DNA of 64,000 bases from Vicinamibacterales bacterium (GTDB lineage: Bacteria; Acidobacteriota; Vicinamibacteria; Vicinamibacterales; UBA823): the NCBI GenBank assembly GCA_036012125.1, contig DASCOS010000009.1, positions 124,001-188,000 on the forward strand, written 5' to 3'. Below, in pieces: positions 36,686 through 45,124 of the stretch (position 1 is the stretch's first letter; the number at the start of each line of letters is the position of its first letter). A program made the position numbers and the translations under genes. Below the pieces are notes generated by a model. That model saw only the letters and a list, made by a program, of their open reading frames with translations, made no database searches and was not told the origin of the DNA.

Positions 36686-36777
36686 CGAGAGTGTAGCACA
36701 GCGATTCTTTGGAAAAATGGAAGCCAAGAATCGAACGGGCAGGCGGAACGGAACGAAAACAAAAGTTATGAGTTCCG

Positions 36778-37104
36778 TTAGACACCAAAAGACGAACCAC
36801 AACCACAGGAGGTCGAAGCGTTGGGATTATTGAATACAAGGGATTGGCCAAGCATGTTCTCATCGCAGTCAAGCACCGTTCCCTTAAGAAACGGATAGCT
36901 CTTGGAATCGACAAAAATTTTCAGACCATCACTACTCTCAAACACCTGATCGCCATCACGGTGATCAGACGCCCAGTCGTAAACGTAGCTCAAACCTGAG
37001 CATCCTCCGGCCTTGACACTAATGCGGAGTCCACCGCCAACAACACCCTGATTTGCCATGAGGGTCCGAATGCGCTTAACCGCAGCCTCGGTTACTTGAA
37101 TCAT
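36778..37104 (-). CDS. erpA: A-type iron-sulfur carrier (IscA/ErpA/SufA family)
   Basis: 108 residues with the three cluster cysteines in AGGCSGLSYVYDW and STSCGCGSSF. These carriers receive [2Fe-2S] or [4Fe-4S] clusters from a scaffold and pass them to apoproteins. The start overlaps the stop of the IscU-like gene as ATGA, so the two are translationally coupled. Which A-type subfamily it is cannot be decided by eye; the gene symbol is provisional. Confidence 0.92.
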   Translation of the reverse strand: MIQVTEAAVKRIRTLMANQGVVGGGLRISVKAGGCSGLSYVYDWASDHRDGDQVFESSDGLKIFVDSKSYPFLKGTVLDCDENMLGQSLVFNNPNASTSCGCGSSFGV

Positions 37105-37523
37105 CGATTTTGCTCCGAGATCACGTGAGCCTTAGCGTCTTGCTTCGTTTCATAGTCAACAACCGCCAACTGCATAGCATCGCGGGCCAACTCAGCACAG
37201 TACTGCTTCGTAACAGGCAGGCTTAGTGCCTCATTAATTTCATCCAAGGTAATTGCTAATGCTGACACCATCGTACGACCGATCGCAAGATCGGCGATGA
37301 AGCTCGCACTCGCAATCGTGAAGCTACACCCGTAAGCCTTAAACCTAGCATCCAAGATCTCACGAGAAACCTTATCGATTCTAACCTGGAGCCGTGTCAC
37401 ATCGCCGCTCCGGGCGTCCTCCACCCGACCAGTGCCGACGTCAGTATCACCTGCCGGAAGTGAACCAGCATTCCGAGGATTACGAAAGTGCTCATCAAAC
37501 CAAGTGACAGGGTCGATGTCCAT
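37101..37523 (-). CDS. IscU/SufU-like scaffold variant lacking the first conserved cysteine
   Basis: 140 residues, full length. Fold markers are clear: FDEHFRNPRNAGSL, VRIDKVSREILDARFKAYGCSFTIASASFIADLAIG, and EALSLPVTKQYCAELARDAM. Of the three cysteines that hold the nascent cluster in IscU, the second (Cys66) and third (Cys109) remain, but the first (CGD motif) is Ser39 in DARSGDVTRL, with the aspartate kept as Asp41. The His normally next to the third cysteine is Tyr108. This may still bind a cluster with altered ligands, or act as a zinc or sulfur relay. It sits between the Rrf2 regulator and the A-type carrier; no IscS or SufBCD is encoded nearby. Confidence 0.88.
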   Translation of the reverse strand: MDIDPVTWFDEHFRNPRNAGSLPAGDTDVGTGRVEDARSGDVTRLQVRIDKVSREILDARFKAYGCSFTIASASFIADLAIGRTMVSALAITLDEINEALSLPVTKQYCAELARDAMQLAVVDYETKQDAKAHVISEQNR

Positions 37524-37541
37524 ACCCAGTTCGTGCCCCTA

Positions 37542-38027
37542 CTAGTCGGTTGTCGGCGCGAGCACGATCGCAATTCCGTCAGGCTTTTCTTTCGAAACCT
37601 CACGAAAAACCTCATCCTCCATCGTATCAGTCGCCATCTCAAATATTGTGCAGGCTGAAAGCGCTGCAACTATGCGGCCTTTAATCCGCCACAGCGGATC
37701 CCGCACGCTACATTTTTCGTACTGATCACAGTCAGGCGAACCCACTGAACATGCGGTCACCGTAACTGGTCCATCGATTGCCTGAATCACATCGGCCACC
37801 GAGATTGCCCTGGCTGACCTTGCTAGGCGATAACCACCCCTCGTACCTTGGTGTGACACGAGTAAACCTCGACGCGATAGTCGCTGAAGTACTTTAGCGA
37901 GGAGCTCGACCGGAATATCGTACCGTTCGGCAATTTCACGAGCACTGGACGCCGTTGTTTCTGGCAGTAATGCCAAATGTCTCATTGCAATCAGCCCATA
38001 GTCAGCTTTTTTCGATAATCTCAGCAT
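37542..38027 (-). CDS. Rrf2-family transcriptional regulator with three cysteines
   Basis: 161 residues. Winged helix MLRLSKKADYGLIAMRHLAL, recognition segment IPVELLAKVLQRLSRRGLL and wing SHQGTRGGYRLAR. Three cysteines in TACSVGSPDCDQYEKCSVRDP match the Fe-S-ligating loop of Rrf2 regulators such as IscR. It lies 18 bp upstream of the IscU-like gene and probably senses cluster status to control these Fe-S genes and itself. The usual partner, IscS or SufBCD, is absent from the window. Confidence 0.93.
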   Translation of the reverse strand: MLRLSKKADYGLIAMRHLALLPETTASSAREIAERYDIPVELLAKVLQRLSRRGLLVSHQGTRGGYRLARSARAISVADVIQAIDGPVTVTACSVGSPDCDQYEKCSVRDPLWRIKGRIVAALSACTIFEMATDTMEDEVFREVSKEKPDGIAIVLAPTTD

Positions 38028-38133
38028 TGTTCTGACCGCCGTAATTGCTTAATGATAGGAACACTACAAACTGAGCCAACGAGTAAGAGCGTAACAAGGA
38101 CTTCTCCTAGAACCATTCGAAGCCTTCAGTTCG

Positions 38134-39579
38134 TCAGTACTTCGGCAAAGACGGGTCAACGCGTTCAATCCAAGCTAGAATGCCGCCTTTCAAATTAGCT
38201 GCGTCAACAAAACCAGCTTCCTGGAGCAGCTTCACCGCCTTCGCACTCCGAACACCAGACTTGCAGTGCACTACGATTTCCCGGCCTCCTTCGAGTTCAA
38301 CGAGACGAGAGGGAAGGTCCCCAAGTGGAATCAGTGTTGAGCCAGGAATAGCACAAATCTGGTGCTCCTGCGGCTCACGAACATCCAACAGAAGAAAATC
38401 GTCTCCCGCATCGAGACGACGTTTCAGACTCTCAACTGAGGCTTCCTTAATCGACACAACTGCCTGTGGCGTAGTTGTCACGTTGCAAAACTGCTCGTAG
38501 TCTACTAACTCTCGCACCGTTGGCTGGTCACCACAAACTGAACAATCAACGTCTCGGCGGAGTTTGAGTTCGCGGAACCGCATACGTAAAGCGTCAAAAA
38601 TGAGAAACCGTCCAACAAGTGGCTCCCCCACCCCAATTAAGATCTTAATCGCCTCGGTGGCTTGAATCGTACCGATTATTCCTGGTAGAACACCAAGCAC
38701 TCCGCCTTCGGCACAGCTCGGTACGAGACCTGGCGGCGGGGGCTCGGGGTAGAGACACCGGTAACAGGGCCCACCTTTCAAGGCAAAAACTGAAGCCTGC
38801 CCTTCAAACCGGAAAATACTCCCATAAGCATTCGGCTTGCCAAGTAGCACACATGCGTCATTCACCAAATAGCGTGTAGGAAAATTATCAGTACCATCCA
38901 CGACAACGTCGTACGGCTCCAAAAGTTGAAGGGCGTTCTCAGAAGACAGCGCAGTTTCATAAGTCTCCACGTGAACGGCTGGATTGATAGCCTGCAGACG
39001 GTCCTTCGCCGACTGCAACTTCGACCGGCCGACGTCTGGCGTGCCGTGAAGTATTTGGCGTTGCAGATTGCTAAAGTCAACGACATCAAAATCAACAATG
39101 CCGAGTTGTCCAACACCGGCGGCTGCAAGATACATAGCGGCCGGCGAACCCAACCCCCCAGCACCAATACACAAAACCCGTGCGCCCTTAAGCTTGCGCT
39201 GACCGTCCATACCGACCTCTGGCATGATCAGATGACGACTGTAGCGCTGCACTTCCTCATTACTTAGCTCAGGCGTCGTACGAGACTCGATCACCGCCGA
39301 ACCTGCACCACCAGCAACCGAAGGCACAATGCTAACCGTGTCGCCGCTCTTTACTACTGTCTCCTCACGTTCCAAATACCGAATGTCGTCGTCGTTGACA
39401 TACACGTTGACGAAGCTTCGCAATCGACCCTCGTCTGTGTATAAGTGCTTGCGCAGTTCGGTGTACTGGTCTGTCAGGTTAGACAGCAACTCACCCACGG
39501 TCGCACCGTCAATCGATACAACATCCTGTTTACCCGCGTACGGGCGCAGTGGGGTAGGGATAAGTACTTTAATCGACAT
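38134..39579 (-). CDS. Fusion of CysO/MoaD-like sulfur carrier, MoeB/ThiF-type E1 and rhodanese
   Basis: 481 residues in three parts. Residues 1-92 are a ubiquitin-like sulfur carrier (MSIKVLIPTPLRPYAGKQ, RSFVNVYVNDDDIRYL, ending TVSIVPSVAGG), closely recalling CysO, whose C-terminus is VAGG. Residues 105-365 are an adenylating E1: RYSRHLIMPEVGMDGQRKL, CIGAGGLGSPAAMYLA (ATP), DFDVVDFSNLQRQILH and zinc cysteines CYRC and CSVC. Residues 385-481 are a rhodanese with active-site HCKSGVRSAKAV. Because the Gly-Gly at 90-91 is followed directly by the linker, the carrier cannot be charged unless it is cut free. It is 21 bp downstream of a JAMM protease gene and behind cysM, as in the CysO-CysM-Mec cysteine pathway of mycobacteria, where MoeZ is separate. 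Confidence 0.92.
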   Translation of the reverse strand: MSIKVLIPTPLRPYAGKQDVVSIDGATVGELLSNLTDQYTELRKHLYTDEGRLRSFVNVYVNDDDIRYLEREETVVKSGDTVSIVPSVAGGAGSAVIESRTTPELSNEEVQRYSRHLIMPEVGMDGQRKLKGARVLCIGAGGLGSPAAMYLAAAGVGQLGIVDFDVVDFSNLQRQILHGTPDVGRSKLQSAKDRLQAINPAVHVETYETALSSENALQLLEPYDVVVDGTDNFPTRYLVNDACVLLGKPNAYGSIFRFEGQASVFALKGGPCYRCLYPEPPPPGLVPSCAEGGVLGVLPGIIGTIQATEAIKILIGVGEPLVGRFLIFDALRMRFRELKLRRDVDCSVCGDQPTVRELVDYEQFCNVTTTPQAVVSIKEASVESLKRRLDAGDDFLLLDVREPQEHQICAIPGSTLIPLGDLPSRLVELEGGREIVVHCKSGVRSAKAVKLLQEAGFVDAANLKGGILAWIERVDPSLPKY

Positions 39580-39600
39580 AGTAATCAGATTACACCAAGT

Positions 39601-40065
39601 TCACGTGCGGTGGCGACCTGAAGCGCCATAGGTAACCTCAACGACGCCGAACGCCGATCGATCGTCTAGCAGCCGCCAGGCTGTTAAATCGACAGGGTCT
39701 CCTTCTCGAACCGCCAGAATGACGTAGACAAAGAATGGCCAAGCGTGTGCGAGGTCATGTTGAGAAGGACGAGCCGGATGATCAGGGTGCGAGTGATAGA
39801 AACCCAATAACTCATGCTCAGCAGCAAACGCTCGCTCTTCAGCAAATCGGTAGTCTTCCGGACTGATGAGAAATCGCTGGCGCGGTCCTTCCGCAGTCGT
39901 GTTCGGCAGGAAGAGCGTCTCAATGACGTGATCCTCTTGCCCGATCAAGGCCCCACAGCACTCATTGGGGTAGGCCTGCCGACCGTGACGCCTGATCGCG
40001 TCAAGAACGGGCTGTGCCAACTTGAGTCGCTGTAGTATGGCCCCAGTAGATACAGTAGAGTCCAT
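39601..40065 (-). CDS. mec: JAMM/MPN+ metalloprotease (Mec-like, M67)
   Basis: 154 residues from ATG 40065, two bases after the cysM stop codon; a longer frame overlaps cysM. The zinc protease motif is complete: Glu35 in YPNECCGAL and His91, His93, Ser101 and Asp104 in GFYHSHPDHPARPSQHDLAH. In Mycobacterium tuberculosis, Mec releases cysteine from the CysO-cysteine adduct. The neighbours, a CysM upstream and a CysO-like carrier fused to an E1 downstream, make the same role likely. An additional or alternative job, cutting the carrier from its E1 fusion at Gly-Gly, is inference. Confidence 0.93.
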   Translation of the reverse strand: MDSTVSTGAILQRLKLAQPVLDAIRRHGRQAYPNECCGALIGQEDHVIETLFLPNTTAEGPRQRFLISPEDYRFAEERAFAAEHELLGFYHSHPDHPARPSQHDLAHAWPFFVYVILAVREGDPVDLTAWRLLDDRSAFGVVEVTYGASGRHRT

Positions 40066-40067
40066 AT

Positions 40068-41009
40068 TTAGTTCGTATCTTCCCAAAATCGCTCGGTGAG
40101 ATACCGTTCGCCTGAATCGCAGAAGATGGTGACAAAGACCCCCTCGCCTCCCTGCTCGGCCACCTCGAGACACGCTACCAAAGCAGCGCCGCTGGAGACG
40201 CCGACCAAGATGCCCTCTTCCCGTGCAAGGCGACGGACCATCCGATAAGCGGACTCTGTCTCAACCCGAAGGTCACGGTCAGCGAGTGTCGCATCATAAA
40301 TGCCAGGAACGATTGCTGACTTCATATGCTTTAAGCCTTCGAGACCATGAAGCGGAGAACTGGGTTGCACCGAAACCAGAGTTATTTCTCGACCTTGGTC
40401 GCTCACATACTCACGCAGTCGACGCCCTGTGCCGACGAACGTGCCGCTCGTGCCAAGACCGGCAATGAAGTGAGTCATCCGGCCTGAGGTTTGTTCGATG
40501 ATTTCGCAGGCAGTTGTGTGATAGTGCGCTTGCCAGTTTGCAGCGTTGTTGTACTGGTCAGCATAGTAATACTCATCGGGCGCCGAAGCGTAAAGCTGGC
40601 GCGCCTCGCGGATTGCACCATCTGACCCCTCAAGCGGATCAGTTAGCACCAACTCAGCGCCGTACGCCTGTAAGACTCGCTTTCGTTCAGGCGTCACGTT
40701 TGCTGGTATGCATAGCTTGACACGGTAACCTCGTGCAGCACCAAGCATCGCAAAGGCGATGCCCGTATTACCAGAGGTGGCATCAAGCAAAACCTTTCCA
40801 ACTGTCAGATCGCCCCGCTCTTCAGCCTCCCACACAATCCGTCGCGCTGCTCTGTCCTTTACCGAACCTCCTGGATTTCGCCATTCCGCCTTGGCGTACA
40901 CCTCGATTCCAGGTATGTCTCGCTCGAACAACCGTAGCCGTATGAGGGGCGTTTGCCCGATCAAATTAGGCATTAACGGTATCTTTTTCTGCTGTAAAAC
41001 AGGGCTCAT
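40068..41009 (-). CDS. cysM: PLP-dependent cysteine synthase (CysM-type)
   Basis: 313 residues from ATG 41009; the frame is open further but crosses the promoter. PNLIGQTPLIRLRLF, the PLP lysine in NPGGSVKDRAARRI, phosphate-binding SGNTGIAFAM, GLGTSGTFVGTGRRLRE and VGVSSGAALVACLEVA are all present. The family makes cysteine from O-acetylserine or O-phosphoserine with sulfide or with thiocarboxylated CysO. The operon (cysM, mec, carrier-E1-rhodanese) points to the CysO-dependent version. A perfect promoter lies 25 bp upstream. Confidence 0.95.
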   Translation of the reverse strand: MSPVLQQKKIPLMPNLIGQTPLIRLRLFERDIPGIEVYAKAEWRNPGGSVKDRAARRIVWEAEERGDLTVGKVLLDATSGNTGIAFAMLGAARGYRVKLCIPANVTPERKRVLQAYGAELVLTDPLEGSDGAIREARQLYASAPDEYYYADQYNNAANWQAHYHTTACEIIEQTSGRMTHFIAGLGTSGTFVGTGRRLREYVSDQGREITLVSVQPSSPLHGLEGLKHMKSAIVPGIYDATLADRDLRVETESAYRMVRRLAREEGILVGVSSGAALVACLEVAEQGGEGVFVTIFCDSGERYLTERFWEDTN

Positions 41010-41033
41010 CAATATACGACCGTTCCAGTCGGA

Positions 41034-41063
41034 ATTATAGAAATCGGGCTGACTTGCTGTCAA
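41034..41063 (-). promoter_or_regulatory. Consensus promoter of the cysM-mec-carrier operon
   Basis: On the minus strand TTGACA (41063-41058), 18 bp spacer and TATAAT (41039-41034), both hexamers perfect. The predicted start near 41027 leaves a leader of about 18 nt. A perfect -35/-10 pair is rare and suggests strong, perhaps largely constitutive transcription, unless a repressor covers it. Confidence 0.85.
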
Positions 41064-41199
41064 TGAACAAAGTTCACAAGAAGTCCGTGTTTCTGCATTT
41101 TTTGAGACCCAGCGAATAGAGAGACCGCTGCCCTTCCGACCCCGCAGCAGTCCCGGCACCGTTTGACAGTCCTTCTTTTGAGCCAGTAATCTGACCCAG

Positions 41200-43839
41200 A
41201 TGTCGTTCGTTGAGTTAACTGCACTATGGGCGGTCGCTATTAGCCTCGGTCAACCCTCCCAAACAACTGATCGGACCCTCTCGGGCAAGGTCGAAGACGC
41301 ACTGGGTGGTGGAATCCCAGGCGCGACAATCACCGTGGTGTGTGACGACCAGGTGCGAGAAGGCATGACGGATGGGGAGGGCCAGTTCACCATGCCGGAT
41401 CTCCCTCCCCTGCAGTGCCTTGTAGCGGTCGACATGGAACACTTCGCCAGATTAAGCGTGGACGTCGACCTAACGGAGAACTCCGTGGTCGACGCCAAGC
41501 TTACCTTGTCGTTGGGGCCCCTCGAGACCGAGGTTGTAGTAACACCGGCACTCGGCACAGCCGAACAAAGCTTCGATGTTCCCGAGGCCATAGCGGTAAC
41601 CACTCGTGGGGAGATTAGTTCTCGCCCGCACCAGATCTTGCCCCAGGTGTTACGCGAAGAAGCCGGCGTCCTGGTCCAACAGACCACCACAGCACAGGGT
41701 TCCCCTTTTATTCGAGGGTTTAGTGCGCAGCGTATTGTTTATTTACTCGACGGTGTTCGCTTCAACACATCAACCTTTCGGACCGGCGCCACCCAATACC
41801 TAGGGTGGATCAACCCGACACTCGTTGAACGATTGGAGGTCGTGCGAGGACCGTCATCAGTACAGTACGGAAGCGATTCTATCGGGGGCACAATCAACGT
41901 CTTAAGCATGGTACCAACGCTCTCTTTGGCAGGCCGTCAAGTGACCGGTGTCGTAGAGGGCGTTTTTGGCTCAGCAGACCTGAGTGGCAGTAGCAATGCC
42001 ACGGTTGTGGTTCAAGAGGACACGTGGGCGGTCCGATTAGGCGGTGGCGGCCGGCGTGTGGGCAAGTTGCGGACAGGCCGAGGACGCGATTCGCATTCCG
42101 CCGTTACTCGGTTTCTCGGTCTACCTTCGAAGACGCTCTATAACAAATTACCGGACACTAACTTCTCACAGACCGGCGCCCATCTCGCAGCGACCTTTGA
42201 CGCGGGCGATAATGCTTCACTCAACGCATTCTTTCTCCATGAAGAACAATTCGGGGTCAGCCGACATGACCGAGGCCTAGGTGGCGACGGTCGATACCGG
42301 AGCGAATTTAAACCTCAGCGGCTCGATTTTGGCTACATCCGCTATCAGCGGGAACAAATGGGCTGGCTTGACAGATGGTCGGCGAGCCTCTCACTGAACC
42401 GGCAACAGGATGGGAGGCTTGAGCAGAGTCATCCCAATTCAAGAATTGAGCGACAGGAGGGTCGGGTCCTAGCCATCGGATATCAAGTGCGCGGAGCTCG
42501 GGTCATCGCGGACCGGCACGCTTTAGCTTTCGGTGGCGAGTTGTATGATGAGTACATCGCGGCAGCCCGGACACTCCAAGATCCCTCGACTGAGTTGCTC
42601 ACAACAGTTCGCCCGCGGATTCCCGATGGGACGCGTTACACGAGTAGCGGGCTCTTCCTGCAGACAGCATCCGAAATCGTACCAGGGCGCCTGACGCTCC
42701 GTGCCGGTATTCGCCACGGCTATTTTCTTTTTCGCACACGCTCAGCTCCAAAGTTTAACGTTCGCTCACAGCGCATTCCGGTCAACGCCCTGACGTTTCA
42801 TTCCGGCACAGTGCTTGGCTTGACGGATACCATGAACGTAACATTTGCCGTCAGTCGCGGTTTCCGGGCTGCGAACGCGTTCGACTTGGGTTCGATTGGC
42901 ATCAGCGGTAACGGTTTTGAAATAACCTCTGAGATGGCCAGTGAACTCGGAGGCCTTCTTGGAGACAGTGATGGCGCTGATGCAGTGAGCACAGGCCTCC
43001 CTATCACCGGTCTCAAACCGGAATCTGCAATTAACGTCGAAGCAGGAATTAAGCTGAGGACAACGCGGTTCTCGGGCTCGCTGCACGTTTTCAATCTTGA
43101 GTTGCGCGATGTCCTTCAACGACGGACGGCCATCTTTCCTCTTCCTATCGTTGGCACAACCGTTGCTGGGTTCACGGTTATACGGCAAAATGCAGCCGGA
43201 CATGCATTCATTAAAGATGACCCACGCCCAATTGTTACGCGCGCGAACGGTGACCGTGCCCGGGTGGTCGGCATAGAAGCCGACGCCCAAATGCAGATGG
43301 CACCGGGTTGGCTAGCTGCAGGATATTTCTCGCTTGTCAACGGGCAAGAACTAAACAATAGCCACTACCTCCGACGTATGCCGCCCCCATTCGGCGGTCT
43401 TCGCATACGGTGGAAACCGGTTGAACAGAACTATTGGATCGAAATTACATCGAATCTTGCATTCGCGCAGACCAGGCTAAGCCCAGGGGATGTCACCGAC
43501 GCTCGGATTGGGGGTTGGCGCACGCGCGCATCTATCGCAGAATTCTTTACCGGTGGTGCTACTAATTTGGGTCTGGTGCAAAACGGAAGATTGACAGCGA
43601 CCGGTGAGACCCTAGAAGAGGTCCAAGCCCGGGTGCTTGGCGGTAATGAGGGCATTCCACTGTTCGTCAAGACACCGGGATTCCTGACTTTTGGGGCACG
43701 TGCAGCCTGGCAGGTCCACCCTCAGGTCGCTCTAACGGTAATCGCAGAAAATCTTACCGACCGCAACTATCGTTGGCACGGCTCTGGCGTGGACGCCCCA
43801 GGCTTTAACCTCCAGCTAAATACCCAATTCACGTTCTGA
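41200..43839 (+). CDS. TonB-dependent receptor with N-terminal carboxypeptidase-regulatory-like domain
   Basis: 879 residues. After a short signal-like N-terminus (VELTALWAVAISLGQPSQT) comes a CarboxypepD_reg-like domain (LSGKVEDALGGGIPGATITVV, residues about 28-105), the plug (QILPQVLREEAGVLVQQTTTAQGSPFIRGFSAQRIVYLLDGVRFN shown in part: FIRGFSAQRIVYLLDG; VERLEVVRGPSSVQYGSDSIGGTINVLS) and a long barrel ending LQLNTQFTF with terminal aromatic Phe. It transports an unknown ligand across the outer membrane; iron-siderophore or haem-type receptors share this plug. Its start lies 191 bp from the divergent cysM promoter. A TTGACA at 41163-41168 with a weak TAATCT at 18 bp would make a nearly leaderless mRNA. 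Confidence 0.9.
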   Translation: MSFVELTALWAVAISLGQPSQTTDRTLSGKVEDALGGGIPGATITVVCDDQVREGMTDGEGQFTMPDLPPLQCLVAVDMEHFARLSVDVDLTENSVVDAKLTLSLGPLETEVVVTPALGTAEQSFDVPEAIAVTTRGEISSRPHQILPQVLREEAGVLVQQTTTAQGSPFIRGFSAQRIVYLLDGVRFNTSTFRTGATQYLGWINPTLVERLEVVRGPSSVQYGSDSIGGTINVLSMVPTLSLAGRQVTGVVEGVFGSADLSGSSNATVVVQEDTWAVRLGGGGRRVGKLRTGRGRDSHSAVTRFLGLPSKTLYNKLPDTNFSQTGAHLAATFDAGDNASLNAFFLHEEQFGVSRHDRGLGGDGRYRSEFKPQRLDFGYIRYQREQMGWLDRWSASLSLNRQQDGRLEQSHPNSRIERQEGRVLAIGYQVRGARVIADRHALAFGGELYDEYIAAARTLQDPSTELLTTVRPRIPDGTRYTSSGLFLQTASEIVPGRLTLRAGIRHGYFLFRTRSAPKFNVRSQRIPVNALTFHSGTVLGLTDTMNVTFAVSRGFRAANAFDLGSIGISGNGFEITSEMASELGGLLGDSDGADAVSTGLPITGLKPESAINVEAGIKLRTTRFSGSLHVFNLELRDVLQRRTAIFPLPIVGTTVAGFTVIRQNAAGHAFIKDDPRPIVTRANGDRARVVGIEADAQMQMAPGWLAAGYFSLVNGQELNNSHYLRRMPPPFGGLRIRWKPVEQNYWIEITSNLAFAQTRLSPGDVTDARIGGWRTRASIAEFFTGGATNLGLVQNGRLTATGETLEEVQARVLGGNEGIPLFVKTPGFLTFGARAAWQVHPQVALTVIAENLTDRNYRWHGSGVDAPGFNLQLNTQFTF

Positions 43840-43966
43840 TTTCGAGAACCCTTACAATTGAGACAACGAAAACAATTGTGGCCCCCATGTATGAGCCCGT
43901 ACCAGCCGCTCGGAGACCAGCACGTTCAACCGTCTGCCTCCAACCGATACCCCCGACTCCTGCAAG

Positions 43967-45124
43967 ATGCTGCCACGAACCGCACCGTCACTAATGCCTG
44001 AGCGTGATCCAAAACTCGTCTCGCTAGACCTCGCTCTAATAGGCTTCGGTAATGTTGGTCGGCGATTCGTCAAACTACTCGAGGAACAACGCAAAGCTCT
44101 TCTGCGTGATCATCACCTTGACTATCGTGTCATTGGAATCACTACTAGTCGACACGGCACGGCGATGCGGCGCCAAGGACTCGACCTTCGTAGCGCGATT
44201 AGGCTTGTTGAGTCTGGCGGCAAGCTTGGCATGTTACACGACGCCAAAGCTGAACCTGTTCCAACCGACACGCAATTGTTTATCGAAAGGTTTGCAGACC
44301 TTTCAGACGACAACCCTCGAGTGGTGATTGAAACCACCACACTCGACGTCTCCACGGGTGAGCCAGCAATCGGGCATGTCCGCACGGCGATCAACTCTGG
44401 AGCCCATGTCATTACCACCAACAAGGGCCCCGCCGCCTTCGCGTATCATGCTCTTCGCGATGAAGCAAAAGCAGCAGGCGTCTCGTTTTTGCTGGAAGGA
44501 ACAGTGCTTGACGGCATTCCAACTCTTAATTTGGTTCGTGAAACCCTACCAACAGTCAGGATTACTGGCTTCCGAGGTGTGCTTAATTCGACCACGAACC
44601 ACATCCTAACGGTAATGGAACAAGGAGGAAGCGCGGCCGAGGCATTGGCTGAAATGCAAGCTCAAGGCATCGCTGAGGCTGATGCCTCACTCGACGTCGA
44701 AGGATGGGACACAGCGGCGAAAACCGCTGCACTGGCTAATGTGCTGATGGACGCCCGTCTGACACCGCGATTAATTGCACGAACCGGGCTCTTGGAACTA
44801 ACTGAGAGCACCGTTCGAGAAGCTTTTCTCCACGGTAGGCGGTTTAAGTTGGTAGCGTCGGTCGCTAGGCGCGAGGGTCTTGTCAGTGGAACCGTGGCAC
44901 CGGCAGAGCTAGACGCTAATGATCCGCTAGCCCATCTTGACGGCCAAGCAAACGCGGTCGTGCTGATGACGGATCTTCTAGGTGAGATTGTGATAACCCA
45001 GCGCGAAGGTGGGTTGACACAGACAGCCTTCGGTTTATTGACTGACCTAGTGACGATTCGAAGAAGAATGTCCAAACTCAACCAACTCAATTCAATTGAT
45101 ATCCCAACTCGCAGAGCAAAATAA
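43967..45124 (+). CDS. hom: Homoserine dehydrogenase
   Basis: 385 residues. NAD(P)-binding LIGFGNVGRRFVKLLEEQ, VVIETTTLDVSTGEPA, HVITTNKGPAAFAYHAL, the catalytic region GVSFLLEGTVLDGIPTLN and STTNHILTVMEQG, and EGWDTAAKTAALANVLM. It reduces aspartate semialdehyde to homoserine for threonine and methionine. I see no C-terminal ACT domain, so feedback by threonine may be lacking. ATG 43994 is an alternative start. Its stop overlaps the next start by one base (TAATG). 43840-43966 holds a weak ACAATTG/CAATTGT inverted repeat and no gene. Confidence 0.94.
   Translation: MLPRTAPSLMPERDPKLVSLDLALIGFGNVGRRFVKLLEEQRKALLRDHHLDYRVIGITTSRHGTAMRRQGLDLRSAIRLVESGGKLGMLHDAKAEPVPTDTQLFIERFADLSDDNPRVVIETTTLDVSTGEPAIGHVRTAINSGAHVITTNKGPAAFAYHALRDEAKAAGVSFLLEGTVLDGIPTLNLVRETLPTVRITGFRGVLNSTTNHILTVMEQGGSAAEALAEMQAQGIAEADASLDVEGWDTAAKTAALANVLMDARLTPRLIARTGLLELTESTVREAFLHGRRFKLVASVARREGLVSGTVAPAELDANDPLAHLDGQANAVVLMTDLLGEIVITQREGGLTQTAFGLLTDLVTIRRRMSKLNQLNSIDIPTRRAK

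Noticed and set aside
42766-43290. 174-codon minus-strand frame inside the second TonB receptor gene
   Set aside because: Antisense shadow with no recognisable features.
43840-43966. Possible SAM riboswitch upstream of homoserine dehydrogenase
   Set aside because: None of the conserved SAM-I, SAM-II or SAM/SAH blocks could be found; there is only a weak inverted repeat.
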